DNA from: Erysipelotrichaceae bacterium
GTDB taxonomy: Bacteria > Bacillota_I > Bacilli_A > Erysipelotrichales > Erysipelotrichaceae
Length of the DNA stretch: 64,000 nt
NCBI GenBank assembly: GCA_015058875.1
Contig: SVBN01000002.1
Coordinates: 1-64,000, forward strand
Direction of reading: 5' to 3'
The translations under genes were made by a program, and so were the position numbers. The notes beneath the pieces are model-generated. The model ran no database searches. It had not been told where the DNA came from and worked only from the letters and a program-made list of their open reading frames with translations. Positions 46,574 through 56,249 of this stretch are shown piece by piece (within the stretch, counting starts at the first letter, position 1; every line of letters starts with the position of its first letter).

Positions 46574-47215
46574 TTATATTTCACGGGGAAGCTGTTCCAG
46601 GATCGTACCGAAGTTCTCATAGAATTGTCCGACATGCAGGCCGTCAATCAGACGGTGATTGACTTCCAGTGACATGCCCAGCATCAGTCTGCCGTTTTCT
46701 TCCTGATACTGTCCCCAGGCAATGCGGGGGATACTGTCGGAAGGATCCGTCATGCCTTCATTGGTCAGTCCGGTGACGTCGATCCATGGAAGGCAGGAAA
46801 TAAAGATCAGCTGATCGGATTCCTTGCTTTCCACCAGAAAACAGTCCTGAGATGATGTGATCTCTGAGGCTGCTCTGCAGAAATCCTCCGGTGAGCTGAC
46901 GTCTTTATCTATCGTTGCAATCCGGAACAGATCGCTGCCCGGCGGCAGATAGGTGAAGCTCGGATACCGCCTCTCCAGATGATAAATGCCGTCTTCTCTT
47001 ATTGTATAAAGGAATGCATCGGTTCTGTTCATGGCTTCCGTGACGGCCCAGACCATGACGAAATAGAAGGGAAGACGATGTGTTTTTGCATATCTTCTCA
47101 GCTTCGTAACATCCGCCCGGAAGGTCACGGACCAGAACGGCTTTTCCGTATGCAGGAAGTGATTGTACAGCTCTTTCCGCTCCCATGATTCAAAGTCGAT
47201 TTTTCTTTCCGTCAT
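46574..47215 (-). CDS. Chloramphenicol acetyltransferase-like (CatA-fold) protein
   Basis: ERKELYNHFLHTEKPFWSVTFRADVTKL, PFYFVMVWAVTEAMN, SLEVNHRLIDGLHVGQFYENF (HxxxDG). Confidence 0.88.
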   Translation of the reverse strand: MTERKIDFESWERKELYNHFLHTEKPFWSVTFRADVTKLRRYAKTHRLPFYFVMVWAVTEAMNRTDAFLYTIREDGIYHLERRYPSFTYLPPGSDLFRIATIDKDVSSPEDFCRAASEITSSQDCFLVESKESDQLIFISCLPWIDVTGLTNEGMTDPSDSIPRIAWGQYQEENGRLMLGMSLEVNHRLIDGLHVGQFYENFGTILEQLPREI

Positions 47216-47829
47216 TGTACTTCCACCTCTCTGTATGCATGTTCCACCAGCTCGGCTTCCGCCGCACCTCTGGTCAGATCGCGTATAGTCTCCGCTATAT
47301 TGTTTTCTCTTGTTTCAAAGATGCAGGTGACCTGTTCGCTGTAATCAAATTCCGCATTTTCCGTATTTCTTCTCAGCCATCCTTCCAGTTTTCCGGAAAG
47401 ATCATACGGATAGGTGATCTGCCAGATGTCCACCGGAACTTTATCGAGCTTCTTCGCTTCGGCAAGCGCATCGCTTACAGATCCGGAATATGCCCGGATC
47501 AGTCCGCCGGCACCGAGCTTGATCCCGCCGAAATAACGTACCACGCATGCCACGGTACTGGAAAGTCCGCTTTTCCGTATGCTTTCGAGCATCGGAACGC
47601 CGGCCGTTCCGGCGGGTTCATGGTTGTCGCTGGAACGCTGGATCATGTCATTTTCACCGGTGACATAGGCAGTGCATACATGGCTTGCGTCCGGAAATTC
47701 CTTCCGGATTTTTTCAATATATTCCCGTGCTTCCGCTTCGGTAAAAGCCGGTGCAATACAGGCAATGAACCTTGATTTATTGATGACTGTTTCTTTCCGG
47801 AATTCTTCTTTCAGCCGCATGCGCACCAC
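47212..47829 (-). CDS. YigZ/IMPACT family protein
   Basis: KSRFIACIAPAFTEAEAREYIEKIRKEFPDASHVCTAYV, SDNHEPAGTAGVPMLE, VACVVRYFGGIKLGAGGLIRAYSGSVSDAL. Confidence 0.95.
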   Translation of the reverse strand: MVRMRLKEEFRKETVINKSRFIACIAPAFTEAEAREYIEKIRKEFPDASHVCTAYVTGENDMIQRSSDNHEPAGTAGVPMLESIRKSGLSSTVACVVRYFGGIKLGAGGLIRAYSGSVSDALAEAKKLDKVPVDIWQITYPYDLSGKLEGWLRRNTENAEFDYSEQVTCIFETRENNIAETIRDLTRGAAEAELVEHAYREVEVQ

Positions 47830-47871
47830 CTTTCTTTTAATAATAGTATATAATTTCTGCAGGTAAATATT

Positions 47872-49722
47872 ATGAGCAGAATTATACAGCTTGATGAACA
47901 GACAGCGAATATGATTGCGGCCGGAGAGGTCGTTGAACGTCCGATGGGCGTAGTGAAGGAACTGGTGGAGAATTCCATCGACGCCGGAAGCACGCGGATT
48001 ACCGTGACTCTGAGAGAGGGCGGATTAAGCATGCTCAGCGTGGCGGATGACGGCATCGGCATGGACAGTAAAGACGCCGTGATGGCTTTTCAGCGACATG
48101 CCACCAGCAAAATCCGCACCCAGACGGATCTCTGGAGAATCCATACTCTCGGCTTCCGCGGGGAAGCCCTGCCTTCCATCGCCAGTGTATCAAAGCTGAC
48201 GCTGACGACCAGCGATGGCAATGAAAGCACGAGAGTAAAGATTGAATACGGAAAGACAGTATCCGTCAGTACATATCCCTGTGATCAGGGGACGGAAATC
48301 ACGGTCGAAGGACTGTTCTATAAAACGCCGGCAAGACTGAAGCATATGCGCTCGGCAGCCTATGAGAATTCACTGATTCAGGATGTGGTTGTCCGCTTTG
48401 CGATGAGTCATCCCGAGATTGCCTTCCGTCTGATCAGTGACGGAAGGACGTCATTCCAGACGACCGGAAAAGGCAATCTCCTGGAGGTTCTGTACCAGGC
48501 CTGGGGAAGAGATGCCGCGGAAAACGCGGTCCGCGTTGAATTCTCGGATTTTGATTATAAAGTGGAAGGCTATCTGATCAAGCCCTCCGTTACCCGTTCC
48601 AACCGGAATGCGATGCATGTGTTTCTGAACGGCCGCATGGTCCGCACCTACCGCCTGTTCAAGGCAATCGAGGACGGATACGAAGACTTCATCGTCAAGG
48701 GAAGACACCCTCTTGCGGTGCTGCGCATTGATATGGATTCCCAGCTGCTGGATGTCAACGTGCATCCTTCCAAATGGGAGGTCCGTCTTTCCAAGGAAAA
48801 CCAGCTGGAACAGCTGATCCGGGAAGAAATACGGAAGGCACTTGCAGGAACGGTGCTCGCACCGAAGGCGGAAGTGCAGACAGCCAGACAGACTTACTAC
48901 GAACCGATCCGGATGGAAGAACTGGAACAGCCTGCTCCGGAACCGGTCAGGGAAACAAAGCCGGAAGTGTCCTCGAAGCCCTATACTCCGCACACTTTCG
49001 CGGAATCCATGCCGAAACCTTCCGTCAGGGAGTATACGGATGCATTTCTTGCGGCTGCGGAAAAGAAGACGGAAGAGAAAACGCCGGATATCATCCGTGA
49101 GCCGGAGCCGGTGATTGAAGAGATTCCGGAAGCGCCTGTCAGGCAGGAGAGACTGCCGGATATGCAGGTGATCGGACAGCTGCACGGAAAGTTCATTCTC
49201 TGCGCAGTGGAAAACGGTCTGGCAATTCTTGACCAGCATGCGTGTCAGGAACGCGTGCATTACGAAGAGATCCGGGCAAAGCTGAATACCGAGCCGGCAA
49301 TGACCGACTGCCTGATTCCGCTCCAGGTGAATGCTTCGGCGGATCTTGTCGCAAGATGCGGTGAGATCAATGAAGCCGTAAAGGATCTCCATATTGAATT
49401 TGAACCGTTCGGCAGGGATCTGCTTATTGTCAGAAGAATTCCGCTCTGGATGAAGGAAATCGATGCCGACCGCTTCCTGCAGGATGTGATCGATTCCTTT
49501 AAGGATGAACGGCAGATCCGCTATGCAAGAATGGAAAAGAAAAAGATCGCGACAATGGCTTGCCACAGTTCGATCCGTTTCAACCGGAATCTGACAATGG
49601 ATGAGATGAAGGAAGTGGTTGCCCAGCTCAGGAACTGCGAAAATCCGTACCACTGTCCGCACGGCAGACCGACATTCATCATTCTGGATGAAAAAGAACT
49701 GACAAAGGAGTTCCTGCGATGA
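47872..49722 (+). CDS. mutL: DNA mismatch repair protein MutL
   Basis: IAAGEVVERPMGVVKELVENSIDAGSTRITV, DDGIGM, TLGFRGEALPSIASVSK; C-term CHSSIRFNRNL, PHGRPTFI. Confidence 0.97.
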   Translation: MSRIIQLDEQTANMIAAGEVVERPMGVVKELVENSIDAGSTRITVTLREGGLSMLSVADDGIGMDSKDAVMAFQRHATSKIRTQTDLWRIHTLGFRGEALPSIASVSKLTLTTSDGNESTRVKIEYGKTVSVSTYPCDQGTEITVEGLFYKTPARLKHMRSAAYENSLIQDVVVRFAMSHPEIAFRLISDGRTSFQTTGKGNLLEVLYQAWGRDAAENAVRVEFSDFDYKVEGYLIKPSVTRSNRNAMHVFLNGRMVRTYRLFKAIEDGYEDFIVKGRHPLAVLRIDMDSQLLDVNVHPSKWEVRLSKENQLEQLIREEIRKALAGTVLAPKAEVQTARQTYYEPIRMEELEQPAPEPVRETKPEVSSKPYTPHTFAESMPKPSVREYTDAFLAAAEKKTEEKTPDIIREPEPVIEEIPEAPVRQERLPDMQVIGQLHGKFILCAVENGLAILDQHACQERVHYEEIRAKLNTEPAMTDCLIPLQVNASADLVARCGEINEAVKDLHIEFEPFGRDLLIVRRIPLWMKEIDADRFLQDVIDSFKDERQIRYARMEKKKIATMACHSSIRFNRNLTMDEMKEVVAQLRNCENPYHCPHGRPTFIILDEKELTKEFLR

Positions 49723-50630
49723 AAAAGGTACTGGTCATTGTCGGACCGACCGCATCCGGGAAAACCGGGTTTTCCCTTGAGATGGCGGAAGCGCTGGACG
49801 GGGAAATCATTTCCGGAGATTCCATCCAGGTCTACCGGGGACTGGATATCGGATCCGGAAAAATCAGACCGGAGGAAATGCGCGGGATTCCTCATCATCT
49901 GATTGATATTCTCGATCCGAAAGACCGTTACAGCGCGGCACAGTTTCAGAAAGATGCCAGATATGAGATTGATCACTGTGCCGGCTTTCCGATCATTGCC
50001 GGGGGGACCGGTCTCTATCTGAAAGCATGCCTGTATGATTATCAGTTTACGGAAGAAGAGGAAGAATCCCCGGCAGATCCGGAATTTGAACAGATGTCTT
50101 CCGAAGAACTCTACCGTCTGCTTCTGGAAAGAGATCCGAAACAGGCGGAGAAAATACATGCAAACAACCGGCGCAGGGTGATCCGGACGCTGACGATTCT
50201 GAAACGGACCGGCGTGCGTCAGAGTGATGCCGTTGCGTCACAGAATCATGAACCGGTCTATGATATCTTTCTTGCCGGATGCACGATGGAAAAGGAAACG
50301 CTTCATCACCGGATTAATGTGCGCACGGCGATGATGATGGAGGAAGGACTGGAAGAGGAAGTCCGGAATCTGCTTGCCGGCGGCGTCACATTCGAAGACC
50401 CGTGCATGCGCGGAATCGGATACCGGGAATGGAAACCGTATTTTGAAGGATTGTGCACCGCAGATGAAGTGCTGGAAGAAATCCGGAAACATTCACGTCA
50501 GTATGCAAAACGGCAGTATACATGGCTGAACCATCAGATGCCGGTGCAATGGTTCCAGGCGACAGATCCTGAAGACAGAGAGAGAATAAAAAAGGAGATA
50601 CTGGTATGGGCGAAGAACTTGAACGGGTAA
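49719..50630 (+). CDS. miaA: tRNA dimethylallyltransferase
   Basis: VIVGPTASGKTGFSLEMAEALDGEIISGDSIQVYRGLDIGSGK, GIPHHLIDILDP, GGTGLYLKA, RQYAKRQYTWLNHQMPVQWF. Confidence 0.97.
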   Translation: MKKVLVIVGPTASGKTGFSLEMAEALDGEIISGDSIQVYRGLDIGSGKIRPEEMRGIPHHLIDILDPKDRYSAAQFQKDARYEIDHCAGFPIIAGGTGLYLKACLYDYQFTEEEEESPADPEFEQMSSEELYRLLLERDPKQAEKIHANNRRRVIRTLTILKRTGVRQSDAVASQNHEPVYDIFLAGCTMEKETLHHRINVRTAMMMEEGLEEEVRNLLAGGVTFEDPCMRGIGYREWKPYFEGLCTADEVLEEIRKHSRQYAKRQYTWLNHQMPVQWFQATDPEDRERIKKEILVWAKNLNG

Positions 50631-51328
50631 AACTGCTGCTGGGAGAGCAGGCAGTGGAAAAACTGCATAACAGCACCGTGCTGGTTGCCGGTGTCGGCGG
50701 CGTCGGTTCCTACGCGGCGGAAGCACTGGCCAGAACCGGTATCGGTCATCTGATTCTGGTGGACAGCGACGAAGTGGAAATATCCAATCTGAACAGACAG
50801 ATCATGGCGGATCATACAACCCTGCATACGCCGAAGGTAAAAGCCATGCATGAAAGAATCCGGGGATTTGCGCCGGAATGCGATGTGCGCGAAATGCAGA
50901 TGTTTCTGAAGGAAGAAAACATGAAGCTGGTATGTGATGCAGACTTTGTCGTCGATGCGATCGATACCGTGACATCCAAACTGGATCTGATTGAAGCATG
51001 CCATGAATACGGAATACCGTTTGTTTCCTCACTCGGCATGGGCAACCGTCTGGATTCCTCGATGGTCACCTATACGGATCTCTGGAAAACACAGATGGAT
51101 CCGCTGGCCAAGAGTGTCAGACAGATGGCAAGAAAGCGCGGGATCCGCTATCCGGTTCCGGTGCTGTTCTCTCACGAACAGCCGCGCACGCAGAATACAG
51201 TTGTCAACCCGGACGGTGAGACAAGAAAAGACCGGATTCCGCCGGCAAGCGTGATCTTTGTGCCGGCAGCCGCCGGACTGCTTGCCGCAAGCATTGCGGT
51301 CAGAACAATACTGGAGGAAAAGATATGA
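50606..51328 (+). CDS. tcdA: tRNA threonylcarbamoyladenosine dehydratase (TcdA/CsdL-like)
   Basis: VLVAGVGGVGSYAAEALARTGIGHLILVDSDEVEISNLNRQIMA, DAIDTVTSKLDLIEACHEYGIPFVSSLGMGNRLDSS. Confidence 0.95.
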   Translation: MGEELERVKLLLGEQAVEKLHNSTVLVAGVGGVGSYAAEALARTGIGHLILVDSDEVEISNLNRQIMADHTTLHTPKVKAMHERIRGFAPECDVREMQMFLKEENMKLVCDADFVVDAIDTVTSKLDLIEACHEYGIPFVSSLGMGNRLDSSMVTYTDLWKTQMDPLAKSVRQMARKRGIRYPVPVLFSHEQPRTQNTVVNPDGETRKDRIPPASVIFVPAAAGLLAASIAVRTILEEKI

Positions 51329-51957
51329 CCAACAGCAAAATCATAAAGCGTCAGATCCTGACGGTCCATATTCTCAGGGGAATCCTGATCGGTCTGATCA
51401 TTCTGGCCGCGGCGGTCGCAGTGCTTTCACGCCTCAGCATGATCGGATTCAGTACCGGCACAGTGATTGCGGACGTTGTCGGAACAATTGTCTTCTTTGC
51501 GCTTATCGGAGCAGTGATCGGAGCTTTGAAAGGCAGACGTGTGATGCGGCCGATTCTTCGTCAGGATAAACTGTACGCCGGTACACGCTTTGACCGTGAA
51601 CATTTTCATGAAGCGGCAGGCAGCGGAAATTTCTATCTCGGAGACGACTGGCTGCTGTATCACAGAGATCTTGTTACGAAAGCATGGAACAGAAACAGCA
51701 TTGATCTGATTGAGCGGACCGGCGCAAAATCATCCGGCAATAAAGTCGGCATGATGAAGCTGGTCAGCGGAAAAGACGAGTATATGATGACATATCAGGT
51801 TTCCGATACGGATCTGGAACAGGTGCTTCAGCACTGGCTGAATCCGGTGACGGAGCCTCAGACAAAGATATGTCCGGCCTGCGGGACAGTCAATGCACCG
51901 GAAGCGCACTTCTGTGCGGAATGCGGCGCGGATCTGGAACCGGAGCAGAGCATTTGA
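51325..51957 (+). CDS. Membrane protein with C-terminal zinc ribbon
   Basis: Two N-terminal TM segments; C-term KICPACGTVNAPEAHFCAECGADLE. Confidence 0.75.
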   Translation: MTNSKIIKRQILTVHILRGILIGLIILAAAVAVLSRLSMIGFSTGTVIADVVGTIVFFALIGAVIGALKGRRVMRPILRQDKLYAGTRFDREHFHEAAGSGNFYLGDDWLLYHRDLVTKAWNRNSIDLIERTGAKSSGNKVGMMKLVSGKDEYMMTYQVSDTDLEQVLQHWLNPVTEPQTKICPACGTVNAPEAHFCAECGADLEPEQSI

Positions 51958-51981
51958 CTATTTCTCAAAAATACATATGAT
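51954..51981 (+). promoter_or_regulatory. Candidate sigma-A promoter for the Bax-inhibitor-1-like gene
   Basis: TTGACT (51954-51959), 16-nt spacer, TATGAT (51976-51981); -35 overlaps the preceding stop codon. Confidence 0.55.
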
Positions 51982-52024
51982 TGTAGTCGTACCGTAAAAC
52001 ACGGTCGAAAGGAGGGTGAATGAA

Positions 52025-52750
52025 ATGAGTGAATTTCATCGCACTGATTATTATTCTTCCGCCGGTGATACGCTGAAAGCGTACGTAAACAAAGTGATGC
52101 TGAGAATGGGCATCGGACTGGCTATTACCGGCCTTGTCGCATTCGCACTGTTCATGAGTCTCGTCAACGGAGGATTCTTCTACAGTATTCTGTCCGCTGC
52201 ATATATGCCGGTTGTACTGGTCTGCAGTATCGCACAGCTTGTACTGTGCATTGTTCTGAGCTCAAGGCTGACAAGCATGAGCACTTCTGCCTGCACGGCA
52301 ATCTTCTACGGATATGCCGCACTGACCGGCGTCACATTCAGTGTCCTGCCTCTGGTATTCGATTTCGGAACCATTTTCCAGGCGTTCCTGTTTGCGGCGG
52401 TCATGTTCTTCAGCTGCGCAGTCATCGGACATACAACGGATGTGGATCTGACCCGCTTCAGCGGTCTGATCTTCGGAGCACTGATCGCATTGGTCATTGC
52501 AAGTCTGCTGAGCCTGTTTATTCCGGTGCTCAGAGACAGCCTGCTGATCAGCTATCTCGGAATCGGTGTCTTCCTGGTTCTGACGGCATACGATATGCAG
52601 AAGATCCGTTCCTTCTACTACAGCTCCGGCGCGTACGGAGAAATGAGAGAAAATCTGGCAGTTTACGGAGCGTTTGAACTGTATCTGGATTTCATCAATC
52701 TGTTCCTGTACGTGCTGAGAATTCTGGGTTCCAGAAACCGCAGAAACTGA
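52025..52750 (+). CDS. Bax inhibitor-1/YccA family membrane protein
   Basis: YVNKVMLRMGIGLAITGLVAF, IFYGYAALTGVTFSVLPLVF, LTAYDMQKIRSFYY, ALELYLDFINLFLYVLRILGSR-like end. Confidence 0.92.
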   Translation: MSEFHRTDYYSSAGDTLKAYVNKVMLRMGIGLAITGLVAFALFMSLVNGGFFYSILSAAYMPVVLVCSIAQLVLCIVLSSRLTSMSTSACTAIFYGYAALTGVTFSVLPLVFDFGTIFQAFLFAAVMFFSCAVIGHTTDVDLTRFSGLIFGALIALVIASLLSLFIPVLRDSLLISYLGIGVFLVLTAYDMQKIRSFYYSSGAYGEMRENLAVYGAFELYLDFINLFLYVLRILGSRNRRN

Positions 52751-52763
52751 TGCTTTGAAAGAT

Positions 52764-52798
52764 GTGATTCATCCGGCCGCGGGTGAGTCACTTTTTTT
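52764..52798 (+). terminator. Terminator after YccA-like gene
   Basis: gtgattca...tgagtcac followed by TTTTTTT. Confidence 0.75.
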
Positions 52799-52846
52799 GT
52801 TTCCGGACAAAAAAAGGATTCCGCATCATGCGGAACCCCGATGATT

Positions 52847-54202
52847 TTATATCCTGAGTCTGACCCACTCGCCTTTGCGGAAGCGGATGCTGAGGAAGAT
52901 GAATCTGGACAGCTGATCAGCAAGCACGCCGAGCCAGATGCCGTGCAGACCGAAATTCAGCAGGCCTGCGAGCACATAGGTTACCAGCGTACGGATCAGG
53001 GTAACACTGATCAGGGAGGCAAACAGCGTATATTTTACATCGCCTGCACCGCGCAGACAGCCGCCGTAAATGACCTGGGAAATCTGTACAAGCACGATGA
53101 CCATGATATAGCGGGAGATCAGCACGCCCATATCGACGGTCGCCGGATCACTGAAGTAGAGAGAGAACAGGAATCTGCCGCCGAAGAAGAATATGACTGC
53201 GAGAATGACGGAGATAATCAGACCGATCTGCTGGCAGATCCTTCCGTATTCGATCGCCTTCTGTTTGATGCCTTCACCCAGGGAACGTCCGGTCAGTGCA
53301 ACCGCGGCGACCTGCATTCCGTCACCGAATGCAAATCCGAGCGACAGGAAGTTCATGCCTACCTGGTGGGCCGCAAACGGATTCGTGCCGAGTCTTGCGG
53401 CGATGACGGCCGTTGTCACGAAGCCGACGCGCATTGCCATGTTTTCAATAAAGAAGTTGGAACCGAGACCATACATGGAGCGGAATGTCTCCCATGTGGG
53501 ACGGATATGCATGGAACGCATGATGGGGATGGAAACAAAACTGTCTTTGGAAAACAGGGAGCGGACACTCATGAAGGCGGCCGCAACGGTTCCGAGTACG
53601 GTTGCGATAGCGGCACCGTGAATCCCCCATTTCGGGAAGCCGAAGTTGCCTCCGATGAGCAGATAGTTGAAGATAATATTAACGATGCTGGACACAACGT
53701 TGGTCGTCATGGCGATCCGCGTATTGCCGGAGCCGCGCTGTGCGGAGTTGATAACCAGCGAGAGCACATTGAAGAACGTTCCGCCCATAATGATGCGGAA
53801 ATAAATCACCGCAGGACCGTGCGTATCGGCATTTGATCCGCACAGTGCAATGATCTGATCCGCAAAGACAACGCAGATCAGTGTTACAACCGCACACATC
53901 ACCATCGTATAGGCAAGCGCCGTGAGCAGGACTTCGTTCGCGTCCTTCTGCCGTCCCTGTCCCTTGCGCCGGGCAACCAGTGAGGATACCGCAATATTCA
54001 TGGAAAGGAAGAAGGACAGTCCGATGAATTTCGGCTGTGTGGTCAGACCGACTGCCGCAACAGATGCGGCGCCGAGTGTGGATACCATCAGGGTATCGAT
54101 CATTCCGGCGAGCGTGACAAAGAAACTTTCCAGCACTGCCGGCCATGCCATGCGGATGGCTTCCATCCGTAAAGCATTTTTGTCAAAGGCCTTTTCTGAC
54201 AT
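52847..54202 (-). CDS. MATE family efflux transporter
   Basis: MAWPAVLESFFVTLAGMIDTLMVSTLGAASVAAVGLTTQP, NSAQRGSGNTRIAM, AHQVGMNFLSLGFAFGDGMQVAA. Confidence 0.94.
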   Translation of the reverse strand: MSEKAFDKNALRMEAIRMAWPAVLESFFVTLAGMIDTLMVSTLGAASVAAVGLTTQPKFIGLSFFLSMNIAVSSLVARRKGQGRQKDANEVLLTALAYTMVMCAVVTLICVVFADQIIALCGSNADTHGPAVIYFRIIMGGTFFNVLSLVINSAQRGSGNTRIAMTTNVVSSIVNIIFNYLLIGGNFGFPKWGIHGAAIATVLGTVAAAFMSVRSLFSKDSFVSIPIMRSMHIRPTWETFRSMYGLGSNFFIENMAMRVGFVTTAVIAARLGTNPFAAHQVGMNFLSLGFAFGDGMQVAAVALTGRSLGEGIKQKAIEYGRICQQIGLIISVILAVIFFFGGRFLFSLYFSDPATVDMGVLISRYIMVIVLVQISQVIYGGCLRGAGDVKYTLFASLISVTLIRTLVTYVLAGLLNFGLHGIWLGVLADQLSRFIFLSIRFRKGEWVRLRI

Positions 54203-54286
54203 TCGGTAAATCCTCCGGGTTTATGAAGTGTATTATATACCGAAGTATCTCAGCATGCTAAAATAACGACTGAGTTGAGGTGAAAT

Positions 54287-54931
54287 ATGTCGAATTCACG
54301 AATCGTTTCCTATAAATGTCCGTACTGCGGAAGAGAGTTTGAGGTGGAAATCTGGGATACTGTCACGGCTGCTTCGGATCCTGATCTCAGGGACCGCTGC
54401 CTGAGCGGCGACCTGTTCCGCCTGTCCTGCCCGCATTGCAAGCAGGAGTTCATGGTTCAGTATCCGCTGATCTATATTGATGAAGATCACCGGTTTATTC
54501 TCTGGCTCAGTGAGAAGGAAGCACCGGAATCACTGCGCAGAACAACCGGCACACTGCATGAGAAGGGATATGTCATGCGCCGGTGCAGCACTTTGAAGGA
54601 ATTCTGTGAGAAGATCCAGATTCTGGAGGACGGCGTCAGTGATGTGATGGCGGAACTGGCAAAGTATGACTGCTTTATCGAGTTTGTCGACAACGGCAGG
54701 GGAACACCGGAAGAAATTACCGGCGTGGAATATCAGCGCACCGAAAACGGAATCATGAAGATCACGGTCCGCTGCTCCGATAAGGGAATGTCATTTATGA
54801 TTCCGCTCAGCATGCTGGAAGAGGAGATGAATCAGAATCCGGAGATCTATGAGCTGCACAATGATATTTTCCCGCTGGTCAATGCGGACTGGATCATGAG
54901 TCTGTTTGAAGAAGCGGACGGAACCGCATGA
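54287..54931 (+). CDS. CpXC-domain zinc-binding protein
   Basis: YKCPYCGREFEVEIWDTVTAASDPDLRDRCLSGDLFRLSCPHCKQEFMVQYPLIYIDEDHRFILWL. Confidence 0.85.
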   Translation: MSNSRIVSYKCPYCGREFEVEIWDTVTAASDPDLRDRCLSGDLFRLSCPHCKQEFMVQYPLIYIDEDHRFILWLSEKEAPESLRRTTGTLHEKGYVMRRCSTLKEFCEKIQILEDGVSDVMAELAKYDCFIEFVDNGRGTPEEITGVEYQRTENGIMKITVRCSDKGMSFMIPLSMLEEEMNQNPEIYELHNDIFPLVNADWIMSLFEEADGTA

Positions 54932-54932
54932 A

Positions 54933-54952
54933 AAAACGCCGTGAGGCGTTTT
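54933..54952. terminator. Bidirectional terminator
   Basis: aaaacgcc-gtga-ggcgtttt. Confidence 0.8.
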
Positions 54953-54962
54953 CTTTCTGATG

Positions 54963-55985
54963 CTAATCCGCAGGAATATCTTCGTATCTGAGCGATTCCA
55001 GAAAACCTTCGGGAAGCTGTTCCTGCATTGTGCTGATCATATTCAGGAGCGGAATCGGGAATTCTGCCCAGCGGTTATCCGCAGTATTTTTCTGCTGGAG
55101 AAGCCAGCTGTTTACAATTCCGGTCAGCGCCAGCTGATACGGCGTAATGGTTTCCTCGATCCCGGACAGGCGGCATATTTCATTGATCAGATGATGCAGG
55201 GCACGGTAGGAGTATTCCCTGTGTCTGCTTGTCATGAAGAACGGTCTGGTATCATCGTTAAGCCCGAGCGTTGCATTGTTCATACTGACAATGGCTGAAA
55301 GGGCGTCGCTGAAGATAAACGTTCCGGTATATTCCCAGGTAATGCCGCGGGTGGAGGAACGCAGATATCTGACAGGAGCGCCTGACAGATACAGGTCGGA
55401 TTCTTCCGGTTTCTTTTTCGTTGTTTCAAGGAAAGGGCCTTCGTTGACCTCCAGGGTCATCCTGCCGTCTTTCTGTTTCCGGAAGTCGCATACGCGGATC
55501 TGGCGGATCTGGTTCGGAGTCAGTCCGAGATACAAAATCAGCTCGATCATGATGCGGTCTCTTTTCGGAATGTCCGTCAGTACCGACCGTATTTTTCTGA
55601 CGGTGTCGGGCGTGACGAACATGTTCTCATTGTAGGAAGTACGCAGGCGCTTTTCGTTTTTGATCAGACCGCTGAACGGACTTTCAAAGCCTTCCACCGA
55701 ACGGCATTCTTCAATGCGTCTGCCGAGGGAGCGCAGCGTAGCTTTATATCGATGAGCTGTGTTTGGAGAAAGATCACCATTCCGGACACGTTGGTCGAGA
55801 GAACTGAAGTATTCAGCGGCGTCTTCTGTTGTCATGGTCAGGATACGGTATTTGCCGTTTCCAGAAGAGTGCAGCAGATTGAGTACCTTGCGGTAATCGT
55901 TGACCGTCGAAGACCCCGGATCAAGATCGTGCGTGATCTCGGCCCAGAGTGCCGCAGAGATTCCTGCGGGAGTTCTCGTGACCAT
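54963..55985 (-). CDS. Tyrosine-recombinase/phage-integrase-like protein, apparently catalytically degenerate
   Basis: SAM-like N-terminus (TVNDYRKVLNLLHSS..LSPNTAHRYKATLRSLGRRIEE), then DRIMIELILYLGLTPNQIRQIRVCDFRK (integrase fold pattern without Arg I) and ITPYQLALTGIVNSWLL (where HxLRHT is expected). Start at MVTRTPAG with RBS gaaagga. Confidence 0.7.
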   Translation of the reverse strand: MVTRTPAGISAALWAEITHDLDPGSSTVNDYRKVLNLLHSSGNGKYRILTMTTEDAAEYFSSLDQRVRNGDLSPNTAHRYKATLRSLGRRIEECRSVEGFESPFSGLIKNEKRLRTSYNENMFVTPDTVRKIRSVLTDIPKRDRIMIELILYLGLTPNQIRQIRVCDFRKQKDGRMTLEVNEGPFLETTKKKPEESDLYLSGAPVRYLRSSTRGITWEYTGTFIFSDALSAIVSMNNATLGLNDDTRPFFMTSRHREYSYRALHHLINEICRLSGIEETITPYQLALTGIVNSWLLQQKNTADNRWAEFPIPLLNMISTMQEQLPEGFLESLRYEDIPAD

Positions 55986-56249
55986 AAAAGCAATTCCTTT
56001 CGCAAAGTGTTTATATCTTATTCGAAAGGTACCGTTTTGACAAGTACAATTATTCTGAAATGTATGTGAAATCAAATCACATAATTTTCCATATTTCTTC
56101 CGTATTTTACAGAAGTGCCTCCTGTATGATCTAAGTACAGACAGATAAGTCTGCTGAATACATGCTCCCCCCTTTAGCAGGTATTCAATAATCTATCCCC
56201 TGATAATAAAAAAGAAAAAGATCCGGTGCCCGGATCTTTTTCAATGGAT

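Noticed and set aside
46574-47215. Acquired chloramphenicol resistance gene
   Set aside because: CAT-fold with NHxxxDG rather than HHxxxDG and no mobile element nearby; resistance function cannot be claimed.
52841-53836. 331-aa ORF on plus strand
   Set aside because: Antisense to the MATE transporter; highly charged, no motif.
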